Source: Nelumbo lutea | Lineage: Eukaryota; Streptophyta; Magnoliopsida; Proteales; Nelumbonaceae | Length of the DNA stretch: 64,000 nucleotides | Assembly: GCA_022828595.1 (NCBI GenBank) | Contig: JAKGHH010000002.1 | Location: forward strand, 82,056,076 to 82,120,075 | Direction: 5' to 3' | Part shown: piece by piece, positions 1 through 10,698 of the stretch | Numbering within the stretch: position 1 is the first letter of the stretch | Layout of the letters: every line of letters starts with the position of its first letter | Made by a program: the position numbers and the translations under genes | The notes under the pieces: model-generated | The model's database searches: none | Told to the model about the DNA's origin: nothing | The model's input: the letters and a program-made list of their open reading frames with translations, nothing else

Positions 1-284
1 CACTATATGTGCCTAGGGTCTCACCCTGGCAGATGAGGCAGGCCACCCTAACCGACTTAGTGGCACCACAGTGTCAGCCTTGTCAGGATAGGTTCCCCAG
101 ACCGACCCACTGGTTGTGAACATTCTAAACTAACACGAGTCTCATTAAGTGTCCAGTTTTAGGGTATTACATAGAAAGCATACCAAGGGAACATGAATCA
201 AATATGCACTTTTATTCATTTATAATAAACTCATAAATTACATCATTCTGCTTGAAGCTAAGGGCATACAAAACTTTCTAAACA
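1..284 (-). repeat. Copia-A 3' LTR, partial (U3 start)
   Basis: Read on the minus strand this begins TGTTTAGAAAG at 284, next to a polypurine tract, and matches the start of the family LTR at 4615-4900, 22254-22540 and 56032-56320. The LTR continues off the left edge of the window. It shares small variants with the Copia-B LTR, such as the CCCTTGG stretch near 187 and the ATTAAG near 145, that the other copies lack, so A and B are the closest pair. Confidence 0.85.
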
Positions 285-1185
285 GCTTCCACTTGCACTG
301 TAGGTCCAATCAGGTACTAGCGGGAGCCCATGTTTTCCACGTGTTTCGCAAACACTTTCTCGTGACAGTGGCTTAATCAATGGGTCTGCCACATTCTCCG
401 CTGCTGCTACCTGCTCAACATCAACCTCTCTTGTTGTCACACAACAGTGGAATGGGGTGATGTGCTGAATTCCAAATTCAGGAATGAACACTTTCATTCA
501 TAAGGCTGCCTCACTTACGGCAATGTGTTCGGTTTTCGGTTGTTGACTATTTAATTTGCTACTTGGACCCCTGTTTGCTGACATTCTGAAACAACACACG
601 ATCCTATCGTGAAAACAAATCAGATGTAGACTTTTCTATCATTTGGGTCTGACTGGAAATTGGCATCTGTATACCCTTGGATCTGTAGTGAGCTACCGTC
701 GAATACTAGACAAAACTCTTTTGTCCTTTGAAGGTACTTAAGTATGTTTTTCACAGCAGTTCAATGCTCCTACCGTAGGTTGGCCCTGAAATCTACTTAC
801 TACACTCACTGCCTGAGCTATGTCAGGACAAGTGCACAGCATGGCATACATGAAGCTCCCTACGGCTGAGGCATAAGGAACGTCTTTCATGCCATCAATC
901 TCCTCAAAAGTCTTCGGAGACATCTTCTTGGAGAGAGTGACTCCGTGCCTGAAAGGAACATTTCCTTTCTTGGAGTTTTCCATGCTGTATCTCTTGACTA
1001 TTTTGTCAATGTAAGTTAGATTGGGATAATCCTATTATCCGCTTCGATCTATCTCTAGAGTCAAGAACCCAGTATAAAGGAGGCTTCTCCAAGATCTTTC
1101 ATGGAGAAATGTTGCGATAGCCATACTTTCACTGTAGTTAACATTCCTACATCAATCCCAATGAGTAGAATGTCATCTACATACA
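285..1185 (-). pseudogene. Copia-A pol remnant: RT end and RNase H
   Basis: Minus-strand remnant of Ty1/copia pol. From the gap leftwards it holds the end of reverse transcriptase (the segment around the YVDD-coding site at 1170-1185, then the conserved stretch whose frame reads SKKGNVPFRHGV near 738-983) and RNase H, ending next to a degraded polypurine tract at 285-297. RNase H has lost an internal block near 440: sequence coding the CDNN motif is joined almost directly to the VADPLIKPLS segment. Several frameshifts and stops prevent translation. The N gap cuts the upstream part, so the original length is unknown. The family is certain; no activity is possible. Confidence 0.85.
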
Positions 1186-1285
1186 NNNNNNNNNNNNNNN
1201 NNNNNNNNNNNNNNNNNNNNNNNNNNNNNNNNNNNNNNNNNNNNNNNNNNNNNNNNNNNNNNNNNNNNNNNNNNNNNNNNNNNNN
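1186..1285. other. Scaffold gap (100 N)
   Basis: Exactly 100 N. This is the conventional size for a gap of unknown length, so the true distance between Copia-A and Copia-B is not known. Confidence 0.98.
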
Positions 1286-1889
1286 GGGTTATATCAACGA
1301 ACTGGAGGCTCTTCGATCCGCGCTAGATCTGGTAATACAGATCGATGCTATTCTCAACTCACTGCCTCCATCCTTTAATCCATTCATCATGAACTACAAC
1401 ATGAACAAGCTGAACGTCAGCTTGCAGGAACTCAGGAATATGTTCCAGAGGGCCGAAGAATTGATTAAAAAGGATGAGCCCATTGCCATGCTTGTTGAAA
1501 CTGGAAAATCGGGAAAGAAAAGGAAGGCAAAGAGAAAGCCCCAGAAGAAGGCAGCCAAACCTAAGCAGCAGAAGAAAGACGAAGCATCGGATGCCTGTCA
1601 CTTCTGCAAGAAGACCGGCCATTGGAAAAGGAACTGTCCTGCCTACCTGGAATCAAATAAAGGTAATTTTGAAAATTGTGTTATAGAAACCAATTTATTG
1701 GTAGCCTCTGCATCCTGGTGTATTGACTCTAGGGCTTCAACTCATGCATATAACTCACTACAGGGGTTCAAGGTAAGCAGAAGGCTGAGTGAAGGAGAAG
1801 TCACACTCTACTTGGGTCCTACTGGAACTGTTGCAGCCACGGCCATAGGAACCGTGGAGTTACTTTTAGAGAAGGAACCATTGTACTGA
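1286..1889 (+). pseudogene. Copia-B gag C-terminal half and protease start
   Basis: The plus-strand frame gives the gag capsid end, a Lys-rich stretch and a CCHC zinc knuckle (CHFCKKTGHWKRNC, near 1595-1640) that would bind element RNA in the particle. The protease start follows: the copia active-site triad usually read as DSG is here DSR (WCIDSRASTH, near 1712-1745), so the aspartic protease would be inactive. The N-terminal gag half lies in or beyond the N gap. The frame ends at a TGA near 1887, where other copies continue into the GAG-pre-integrase region. A plus-strand frame that appears to run through the gap from 1101 is an artefact, because the sequence left of the gap belongs to a minus-strand element. 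Confidence 0.85.
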
Positions 1890-2640
1890 AAGATTGTCTT
1901 TGTGTACAAAATTTAAGGAGAAATTTGATTTCTGTCTCAAAACTGTGTGTAGATGGTTTTTCTGTCTTCTTTAGTAATACAATTACTATTAAAAGAAATA
2001 ACAGATTCATCGCATATGGGGAACTAGAGAATGGTCTCTATGATCTACATCCTTCTCTAGAAACAAACATAACCGAAACTACATCGGCTTAAATCCCCGA
2101 GAAGAGAGCCTGTGATACAGTAAATCCCACGTGTCTGTGGCATTACCGACTTGGCCACATCGGTGTTGACCAAATCTCAAGGTTGGTAAATGATGGTCCT
2201 TTGGATTTGTAACTGTAGAAGATCTTCCCACCTGTGAGCCTTGCCTACAAGGCAAGATGACAAAATAACCATTTAATGGTAAGCCTGAAAGATGTACAGG
2301 CACACTTGACCTAATACATACTGATGTATGTGGTCCCCTGAGTGTTAGGACACAAAATCAACACATGTGTTTCATCACCTTCACAGATGATTTTTCACGA
2401 TATGGTTACGTGTACCTAATGAGACACAAGTCTGAATCCTTTGAAAAGTTCAAAGAGTTTAGACAAGAGGCTTAGAAACAGTTAGGGAGAAAAATTAAAG
2501 CCCTTCAATCATATCGAGGAGGTGAGTATCTCTTTGACGAATTCAGGGACTACTTAAAGGACAATGTTATAGTATCACAATTAGCCCCTCCTGCTACACC
2601 ACAACTTAACGGTGTTTCAAAGAGGAGGAATAGAACTTTA
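1890..2640 (+). pseudogene. Copia-B GAG-pre-integrase and integrase core remnant
   Basis: Similarity to Copia-C and Copia-H continues through the region before integrase (the LRRNLISVSKLC-type segment near 1912-1950), the HHCC finger and the catalytic core (near 2300-2620). Stop codons and indels break it throughout, for example near 2209, 2266 and 2474. The third catalytic acid of the DDE triad, Glu in the SERRN motif of Copia-C, is AAG (Lys) at 2620-2622. This could not have been an active integrase in its present form. Confidence 0.8.
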
Positions 2641-3306
2641 TTGGATATGGTTCGAACATTTGTCATACACTCAGAGTTACCCACATCCTTTTGGGGTTAC
2701 GCATTAGAGACTATGATTTACGTGCTGAATCAGGTTCCAACCAAATTGGTTCCGAACATTCCATATGAACTTTGGACCAGAAAGAAACCAAGTGTCAGAC
2801 ACTTGAAGATTTGGGATTGTCCAACACACGTTAAAAGAACAAGTGCAGACAAGTTGGAATACAAGACCAGCCATTACCTATTTGTAGGCTACCCAAAAGG
2901 CTCTGTAGGTTACCTATTCTATGACCCAAGTGAGCAAAAAGTGTTCTATAGTCGAAACGCACAATTCTTGGAAACCGATTTCATCCAGGACACCCATCGT
3001 CAGGAATTTGTTCTTGATGAGGAGAGCTCAGGAACAATGGGATATGTCCCACAAGTTCCAGGTAGTGACCAACCTAAAAGATCCACTCGGGTATCCAGGC
3101 CACCAGTCCGTTATGGTTTTGACCATGATAGTTACCTGGTGGAAACCTTGACTAGTGAGGAAGATCCCATGACTTACGCGGAAGCTATGTTGGACATAGA
3201 TTCCCAGAAGTGGGTGGAGGCCATGAGAGCAGAGATTGACTCAATGGAGACCAATGGAGTCTGGACTCTAGTAGATCCACCCTCCGGGGTAAAAACAATC
3301 GGTTGA
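2641..3306 (+). pseudogene. Copia-B integrase C-terminus and RT N-terminus
   Basis: An open stretch of 221 codons starts just past the integrase catalytic residue. It covers the integrase C-terminal part (FWGYALET..., [17 protein letters not shown]), the variable linker and the entry to reverse transcriptase ([22 protein letters not shown], cut short by a stop at 3304-3306). The following RT frame is offset, so a small indel lies near 3303. Synonymous agreement with Copia-C and Copia-H shows a common family. Confidence 0.85.
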
Positions 3307-4260
3307 AATGGATTTACAAGTGGAAGAAGGGCCCCGATGGTAGGTTTGAGACCTTCAAAGCTCATCTGGTGGCAAAAGGGTACACTCAGAAAGAGGGCAT
3401 CAATTATGAGGAAACCCTTTCACCTGTGGCCATGCTTAAATCCATTAGGATCCTGCTAGCTGTAGCAGCATACCATGATTATGAGATTTGGCAAATGGAT
3501 GTCAAAATTGCTTTCCTGAATGGAGATCTTACTAAAGATATCTATATGCAGCAGCCGCAAGGCTTCATTGTTGCAGATCAGGAAAACATGGTATGTAAAC
3601 TTAATAGATCCGTTAATGGACTTAAGCAAGATTCTAGAAGTTGGAACATCTGTTTTGACTCTGCTGTCAAATCATTTGACTTCGAGCAGAATCCAGATGA
3701 ACCCTGTGTCTACAAGAAGAACAATGGAGATAAAGTTACCTTTTTGGTTTTGTATGTAGATGACATTCTTCTCATTAGGAATGATGTAGGAATGTTGACT
3801 ATGGTGAAAGTATGGCTTAATAGCAATTCTCCATGAAAGATCTTGGAGAGACCTCCTATATACTGGGTTTTCAACTCTATAGAGATAAATCGAAGCGGAT
3901 AATAGGATTATCCCAATCTGTCTACATTGACAAAATAGTCAAAAGATACAACATGGAAAACTCCAAGAAAGGAAATGTTCCTTTCAGGCACGAAGTCACT
4001 CTCTCCAAGAAGATGTCTCCCAAGACTTCTGAGGAGATTGATTGTCATGAAAGACGTTCCCTATGCCTCTGCCGTATGGAGCATCATGTATGCCATGCTG
4101 TGCACTCATCTTGACATTGCTCAGGCAGTGAGTGTAGTAAGCAGATTTCAGGCCAACACAGGGCAGGAGCACTGTACTACTGTGAAAAACATACTTAAGC
4201 ACCATCGAAGGACAAAAGAGTTTTGTCAAGTATTCGATGGTAGCTCACTACAGATCTAAG
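3303..4260 (+). pseudogene. Copia-B reverse transcriptase remnant
   Basis: The RT fingers and palm are recognisable: the [24 protein letters not shown]-type region near 3355-3430, the WQMDVKIAFLNGDL motif near 3490-3530, and the catalytic YVDDILL near 3752-3772. The frame shifts near 3836, and again near 4050 between the RT thumb and RNase H. RT would copy element RNA from an initiator-Met tRNA primer. The frame breaks make it non-functional. Confidence 0.87.
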
Positions 4261-4614
4261 GTTATATAGATGCTGATTCCAGTTGGATCTGGATGATGAA
4301 AAGTCTACATCTGGATATGATTTCAAGATAGGATCATGTGTTGTTTCTTGAATGTTAGCAAACAAGGGTCCTGAGTAGCAAATTAATAGTCTACAACCCA
4401 AGCCGAGCGCATTGCTGTAAGTCAGGCTACTTTTTGAATGAAGGTGTTCATTCCTGAATTTGGAATTCAGCACATCACCCATTCCACTGTTGTATGACAA
4501 CAATGGACCTACGGGAAGATGATATTAAGAGGTAGCGTCAGCGAAGAATGTGGTAGGCCCATTAACAAAGCCACTATCACAGAAAGTGTTTGAGAAACAC
4601 ATGGAAAGCATGGG
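4261..4614 (+). pseudogene. Copia-B RNase H remnant, internally deleted
   Basis: Degraded RNase H. The block between the CDNN-coding site (near 4497) and the sequence coding the VADPL segment (near 4540) is missing most of about 120 bp present in Copia-H. A second, shorter indel near 4440-4470 is shared with Copia-A. The gene then stops abruptly near 4614: the last codons, the polypurine tract and the first ~60 bp of the LTR are all missing, so the coding remnant runs straight into the LTR interior. Confidence 0.8.
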
Positions 4615-6513
4615 TTTATTGTAAATGAATAAAAGTGCATATTTGATTCATGTTCCCTTGGTATGTTTCTATGTAATACCCTTAAACTGGACACTTAATG
4701 AGACTCGTGTTAGTTTAGAATGTTCACAACCAGTGGGTCGGTCTGGGGAGACCTACCCTGACAAGACTGACACTGTGGTGCCACCAAGTCGGTTGGGGTG
4801 GCCTGTCTCAGCTACCAGGGTGAGACCCTAGGCACATACAGTGTAGGATTAATTGAATCTTTGAATTGGACCAGATTTCCAGTATTGCCCTGGACCTTTG
4901 AGATTGATGGGCAAAACAGGAAAGGTACACCCAACCCCTAGACTCGATAATGACATTGCACTAGGTGTCGGATTGGGCTGTCTTTGATGTACCAATCAGT
5001 GAGATCCTTAGAGGGGATCAAAACCTAGGTATGTTGGGACAGTCTAAGAATTCATCTGAGTGGGTGATCATAGTGACAGGATCAACACCTTTGTCAGACA
5101 AAGGTAATGATCGGGGATGCACTCTCACTGATGGAAACCAAGACTACCAGCATCCGAATTTAATCATTGAGATTTCTTTTGCAAAATATATTTTATATGA
5201 AATATGAAAGTATATATATTATGGTTTCGAAATTATTTGCAAAAGGTTTTAATTCCCGGGATCCATATAAGTAGAGAGTGCAACACTATTCCTTGCAGCC
5301 GAGAGAGAGGTCCTCTCTTGTCGGGTAGTGTATGATCATTATGGGCTGAGAGGTTAAGTGTAAGACCATTGAGGATAATACCTAATGGGCTAATCTTGCA
5401 TCTTCCCACAGTCACTGGGTGCTACAAAGTGGTTTGGCCCAGGGACCACCTAGAGTAAGTGTTGGGCCCTTAGAGCCCATGAGATGGGTTTCAGGGAGTG
5501 CACTGCTCATAACAGTGTATTCAGCCAGGCCTTGTAACAAAGGTTGGGCTGAACCCATGTGGCTGATGTGTAGATCAATGTTTGGGTCCCATGCCATACA
5601 ATGAAACCCAACTAGGCAGTAGTTTGGAAGGCTAAGTGAATACATCAACTTAAATGGGCCTTAAGCCCATTTCGAACTGGGCTGATTTGATTAGTCATTT
5701 AAAGGGGCGAATTCTGAGATGGATCAGCTGATAGGATTGGGCCCAGACCCTATCCACTTAGAGAGTCCAAGATCTAAATAAGATTTAGATCTGGAAGCCT
5801 CCTAATCAGATTAGGAGATGGCTGATCTGATCTGCAGATAAGATAAGGGTTATCCCTTATCACTTAAAGGGACTACTTATCCAAATATGATTTGGATTAG
5901 CAACTCCTAATGGGATTAGGAGCTAATCCCTTTAAGATTATAAAAGGAGGAGGGGGCGGCAGCCTTTTTACATGCAGTACACAACTCCTGTCTTCAGAGA
6001 TGAAATCACAAGAAGAGAGAATTCTGCACCCTGCGAATACTCTTTTGCCGCCTCCTTCCTGTAGCCGCCGCCTCCAGTAGTTCAATCTCATCCTCTGTAC
6101 AGGAGTAATCAAGATTTGATCTTGATACCAATCTTTTGGAGAAAAGATTGGTTGGAGTTGTATTCACAAGCCATCCAGTTGATTCTTGCGAAGGGTCAAG
6201 TTCTTTTGGAAGAACACTACTGATTCTGCTCCACCTTGCACTGCGCCATCTTCAGTGGGAGCAGATTTTGGATCCTTCCTTGGGTGTGAACACCTTCATT
6301 GGGAGATACTGTTTCTCCGTATCGGGTATAATCCCTTCCTACCTCTTTTTCGTTTAGATCTGGTTCAGTTCATGGTTCAAGAATGATCTTTGAAAATATG
6401 ATTTTCTAAATAGAAAATTCGATTCCCATTTGAAGGGAGAGAAAAATTTTTGAAATGCGCCCCCTTATTGCACAATCTTTGGGCATCCATGTGATGGATA
6501 TCCTATCCTTTCA
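4615..6513 (+). repeat. Copia-B 3' LTR, 5' end deleted
   Basis: About 1.9-kb LTR in plus orientation ending ...CCTTTCA at 6513. It matches the family LTR along its length, but its first ~60 bp (TGTTAGACAG...) and the adjacent polypurine tract are gone. It contains a TATA-like box followed by the R/U5 part. Its 3' end faces the 3' end of the Copia-C LTR at 6743 across a 229-bp spacer. No matching 5' LTR is visible, because the left side of the element is in the N gap. Confidence 0.88.
5936..5946 (+). promoter_or_regulatory. LTR TATA-like box (Copia-B)
   Basis: ATTATAAAAGG followed by a purine-rich GGAGGAGGGGG stretch. The same arrangement occurs at the equivalent place in the solo LTR (23603-23613) and in Copia-H (57396-57406), which marks the U3 promoter of the family. 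Confidence 0.6.
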
Positions 6514-6742
6514 GCAGCATGGTGAGCCTACACTTCTGTGGCCTCAGCAGCCTCCCCAAACTGTGAACTCCCCGCATTGGGGTCCCGTCCCCAGCACAGG
6601 GAGTGGGGGGCAATTGATGGATGACGATTTGGCCCAACCCCATGGACCAAGAACACGTGTGCGTGACCTAGCCAGGTGAACAGTCCAGCCTGGTAGCATG
6701 ATCTCGACCTAACGGGAAGGAAGTGCCAAGTTAAAGACTGGT
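6514..6742. other. Spacer between head-to-head LTRs
   Basis: 229 bp that match neither LTR nor internal sequence of any element in the window. It is GC-richer than its surroundings and contains short self-complementary blocks (CCCCGCATTGGGG near 6570). It may be old target DNA; I recognise nothing coding in it. Confidence 0.5.
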
Positions 6743-7901
6743 TGAAGGGATAGGATATCCATCACATGGACGCCCAAAGGTTACGAAAAAGGGGGCGAAT
6801 TTCAAAAATTTTTCTCTCCCTTCAACTGGGAATCGAATTCCCTATTTAGAAAATCATATTTTCAATGATCATTCTTGAACCATAAACTGAACCAGATCTG
6901 AACCAAAAGGAGTAAGAAGTGATTATACCTGATACGGAGAAATAGTATCTTCCAATGGAAGTGTTCACGCCAAAGGAAGGATCCAAAATCTGCTCCCAGC
7001 CGAATTCACTGAAAGACTCAGTGACCCCCTTGAGCCCATCACATGGACCCTATGGGCCCAACACTTACATTAAGTGGTCCCTGGGCCAAGCCATCTTATA
7101 AAAACCCAGGGACTGTGGGCAGGTGCAAGATTAGCCCATCAGGTATTATCCTAAATGGTCTTACACTTAACCTCTCAGCCCTTAATGATCAAGCACTACC
7201 CGACAAGAGAAGACCTCTCTCTCGGCTGCAAGGAACAGTGCCGCACTCTCTACTCACATGGATCCTGGGAATTAAAACATTTTGCAAATCTTTTGAAACT
7301 GTACATATACATATATATATATATATATATATACAGAGAGAGTGCATTACCGATCATTACCATTGTCCAACAAAGGGGCTGATCCTGTCACTATGACCAC
7401 TCACTCAGATGAATTCTCAGATTGCCCCAACATGTCTAGGTTTTGACCCCCACTAAGGATCTCACTGATTGACACATCAAAGACAGCCCGATCCGACACC
7501 TAGTGATGTGTCATAATCGAGTCTAGGGGTCAGGTGTATCTTTCCAGTTTTGCCCATCTGTCTCCAAGGTCTAGGGCAATACTGGAAATCTGGTCCGGTT
7601 CAAGGGTTCAAGCAATCCCATACTGCATGTGCCTTGGGTCTTACCCTGATGGCCGAAACAAGCCATCCCAACATTTGGTGGCACACCAGTATCAGTCGTG
7701 GCAGGATAAATCTCCCCAGACTTATCCAATGGCTGTGAACATTTAAAACTAACACAAGTTTCTATAAGTGTCCAGTTTTAGGGTCTTACACAGAGTTATA
7801 CCAAACAACATGAATCAAACGTGCACTTTAATTTATTTCCACTAAATAACAAAAGTACATCAAATCCGATTGAAGCTAAGGGCATACAAGACTGTCTAAC
7901 A
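6743..7901 (-). repeat. Copia-C 3' LTR with internal deletion
   Basis: Minus orientation; the ends read TGTTAGACAG (at 7901) and ...ATCCCTTCA (at 6743). It is 1159 bp against 1925 bp for its partner: the segment equivalent to 13751-14491 is missing, with the join at about 6996, and a second ~60-bp segment is missing next to the AT tract at 7311. Both losses are absent from the 5' LTR. Confidence 0.9.
7311..7332. repeat. (AT)n microsatellite in LTR
   Basis: Eleven AT units at a place where other LTR copies carry an irregular AT-rich stretch (for example 56655-56680). Confidence 0.9.
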
Positions 7902-7914
7902 GCTCCCACTTGCA
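7902..7914 (-). promoter_or_regulatory. Copia-C polypurine tract
   Basis: On the minus strand TGCAAGTGGGAGC lies directly before the 3' LTR start. This is the plus-strand DNA priming site. The same motif lies at 62927-62939 (Copia-H) and 51676-51688 (Copia-G). Confidence 0.85.
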
Positions 7915-7915
7915 C

Positions 7916-9451
7916 TTAGGTCCAATCTGGTACAAGTCGGAGTCCCATACTTTCCACGTGTTTCTCAAACACCTTCTGTGTCAGTGGCTTAGTTAATGGG
8001 TCTGCCACATTATCCATTGATGCTACATTCTGAATTAGGACGTCCCCTCTACCAACGATCTCCCGCAGTACATGGTACTTCCTCTCGATGTGCTTTGACT
8101 TCAAGTGGGCCCGAGGCTCTTTAGCCTGGGCGATCGCTCCATTATTGTCACACAACAATGGGATGGGTGATGTGCTGGATGGAATCACTCCCAATTCATG
8201 TATGAATTTCTTCATCCACACGGCTTCCTTGGTAGCTTCACTTGCTGCAATGTACTCAGCCTCGGTTGTTGAGTCTACAGTGGACCCCTGTTTTCTGCTT
8301 TTCTAGCAAACAACACACGATCCTATCTTGAAAACATACCCAGATGTAGACTTTCTATCATCTGGATCCGACTGGAAATCGGCATCGGTATACCCCAGAA
8401 CTTGTAGTGAAGTACCATCGAATACCAGACAAAACTCTTTTGTCCTTCGAAGGTATTTAAGTATGTTCTTCATAGCAGTCCAATGCTCCTTCCCTAGGTT
8501 AGCCTGGAATCTGCTTACCACACTCACCACCTGAGCTATGTCCGGGCGAGTGCACAGCATGGCATACATGATGCTCCCTACGGTTGAGGCATAGGGAACG
8601 TCTCTCATGCCCTCGATCTCCTCAGAAGTCTTGGGAGACATCTTCTTGGAGAGAGTTACTCTATGTCTGAAAGGAACATTTCCTTTCTTGGAGTTTTCCA
8701 TGCTGTACCTTTTGACAATTTTGTCAATGTAAGCAGCCTGGGAAAATCCAATTAGTCTTTTCAATCTATCTCTATAGAGTCGAAGACCCAGTATGTATGA
8801 CGCTTCTCCAAGATCTTTCATGGAGAACTGCTGTGACATCCATACCTTGACCGAAATCAACATTCCTACATCATTCCCAATGAGTAGGATATCGTCCACG
8901 TACAATACTAAAAAAGTAATCTTATCCCCACTGGACTTCCTGTAAACACAGGGCTCATCCGGATTCTGCTCAAAGTCAAACGTTTTGATGGCAGAATCAA
9001 AATGGATGTTCCAACTCCTAGAAGCCTGCTTAAGTCCATATATGGATCTGTTGAGTTTACATACCATGTGTTCCTGACAAGTAGCAATAAAGCCTTGTGG
9101 CTGCTGCATGTAGATATCTTCACTAAGATCTCCATTCAGGAACACGGTTTTGACATCCATTTGCCAAATCTCATAGTAATGGTATGCTACTACAGCTAGC
9201 AGGATCCTAATGGATTTAAGCATGGCCATGGGCGAAAAGGTTTCCTCATAATCGATGCCTTCTTTCTGAGTATACCCTTTTGCCACGAAGTGAGCTTTGT
9301 AGGTCTCAATCCTGCCATCAGGGCCCTTCTTCCTCTTGTAGATCCATTTGCAACTGATTGCTTTTACCCTGGAGGGCAGATCTACTAGAGTCCAGACTCC
9401 ATTGGTCTCCATCGAGTCCATCTCAACTCTCATGGCCTCCGCGTAAGTCAT
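7916..9451 (-). pseudogene. Copia-C reverse transcriptase and RNase H
   Basis: One minus-strand frame covers RT (9451 to about 8690) and RNase H (to 7916), ending with the family terminus LVPDWT. RT motifs include [33 protein letters not shown] and an intact YVDDILLIGND near 8890-8910. RNase H shows YTDADFQ, TEAEYIA and LLCDNNGAI, then HIERKYH. The frame is interrupted by one TAG at 8303-8305, where Copia-H has TGG, and no frameshift separates the two enzymes. At the start there is an in-frame 36-bp loss compared with Copia-B, between two similar EAM-coding repeats. This is the best preserved RT in the window. Confidence 0.9.
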
Positions 9452-9654
9452 GGATCTTCTTCACTAGTCAAGGTTTTCACCAGGTAACTATCCTGGTCAT
9501 AACCATAACGGACTAGTGGCCTAGATACCTGAGTGGAGCTTCTAGGTTGATCACTACTTGGAACTTGTGGGACATCTTCCACTTCTCCTGAGCTCTCCTC
9601 ATCAAGAACAATTTCCTAATGATGGGTGTTCAGGATGTAACCGGTTTCCAAGAA
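9452..9654 (-). pseudogene. Copia-C integrase-RT linker
   Basis: Low-complexity linker between integrase and RT (VPQV...DQP, VSRPLVRYGYDQ-type coding). It contains a TAG near 9615 and the frame change that separates the integrase frame from the RT frame. Confidence 0.75.
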
Positions 9655-10419
9655 TCATGCATTTCGACTGCAGAACACTTTCTGCTCACTTGGGTCATAG
9701 AATAGGTAACCTATAGAGCCTTTTGAGTAGTCTACAAATAGGCAATGGCTGGTCTTGGATTCCAACCTGTCTGCACTCGTTCTTTTAACGTGTGCTAGAC
9801 AACCCCAAATCTTCAAGTGTCTGACACTTGGTTTCTTTCTGGTCCAAAGTTCATATGGAATTTTCAGAACTGATTTGGTTGGAACCCGATTCAGCACGTA
9901 GATAGCAGTCTCTAATGCATATCCCCAAAAGGATGTGAGTAATTCCGAGCGTACGAGAAGTGACCGGACCATGTCCAACAAGGTCCTATTCCTCCTCTCT
10001 GAAATACCGTTGAGTTGTGGTGTTGCAGGAGGAGCTAGTTGTGACACTATCCCATTGTCCTTTAAGTAGTCCCTGAATTCGTCAGAGAGATACTTGCCAC
10101 CTCGATCTAATCGAAGAGCCTTAACTTCTCTCCCTAACTGTTTCTCGACTTCCAGTCTGAACTCTCTGAACTTTTCAAAGGATTCAGATTTGTGTCTCAT
10201 TAGGTACACGTAACGATATCGTGAAAATTCATCTGTAAAGGTGATGAAGTACACATGTTGATTCCGTGTCCTAACACTCAGGGGGCCACATACATCAGTA
10301 TGTATTAGGTCAAGTGTGCCTCCAGATCTTTCAGGCTTACCGTCAAATGGCCGCTTAGTCATCTTACCTTGAAGGCAAGGCTCACAAGTGGAAAGATTTT
10401 CTACAGTTAGAAAATCCAA
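9655..10419 (-). pseudogene. Copia-C integrase
   Basis: 254 codons, open. Integrase inserts the linear cDNA into the chromosome. Visible parts are the end of the HHCC finger (CEPCLQGKM), the core with its first Asp in HTDVCGP, the DEFSRYRYVYLM segment, the second Asp in LDRGGKYL (usually SDRGGEY) and the third acid Glu at 9997-9999 in [12 protein letters not shown]. The C-terminal part is [16 protein letters not shown]. All three catalytic acids appear present, unlike Copia-B and Copia-H, where the Glu is Lys. The frame is lost at 9655 by a small indel. Confidence 0.9.
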
Positions 10420-10698
10420 AGGACCATCCTTTACCAGTCTTGTGATTCGGTCAATACCGATATGGCCAAGTCGGTAATGCTAGAGGCATGTGGGATTAAT
10501 TGTATCACGATTCCTTTTCTTGGGATTTAGAACATAGAGACCATTCTCCAGTTCCCCGCATGCGATGAATTTGTTATTTCGTTTAACAGTAATCATATTA
10601 CTAAAATAAACAGTATATCCATCAGCACACAGTTTAGAAACAGAAATTAAATTTCTTCTCAAGTTCTATACATAAAGACAATCTTTAAGTACAAGGAC
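10420..10698 (-). pseudogene. Copia-C GAG-pre-integrase segment
   Basis: Same frame as gag and integrase. The readable core is MRRNLISVSKLCADGY (10662 downwards), the segment that normally precedes the integrase finger. Stops near 10480 and 10665 separate it from its neighbours. Confidence 0.8.

Noticed and set aside
1101..1889. A 262-codon plus-strand frame crossing the N gap
   Set aside because: The part left of the gap is antisense to a minus-strand copia RT; only the part from 1286 is real gag. The run of X is the gap itself.
6514..6742. A host gene exon or SINE
   Set aside because: No internal promoter boxes, poly-A end or protein similarity were visible; left as an unassigned spacer.
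7043..7396. A 117-codon frame and similar frames repeated in several LTRs
   Set aside because: The same chance frame appears in LTR copies at 14609 and 43275 and contains the AT microsatellite. LTR sequence, not coding.
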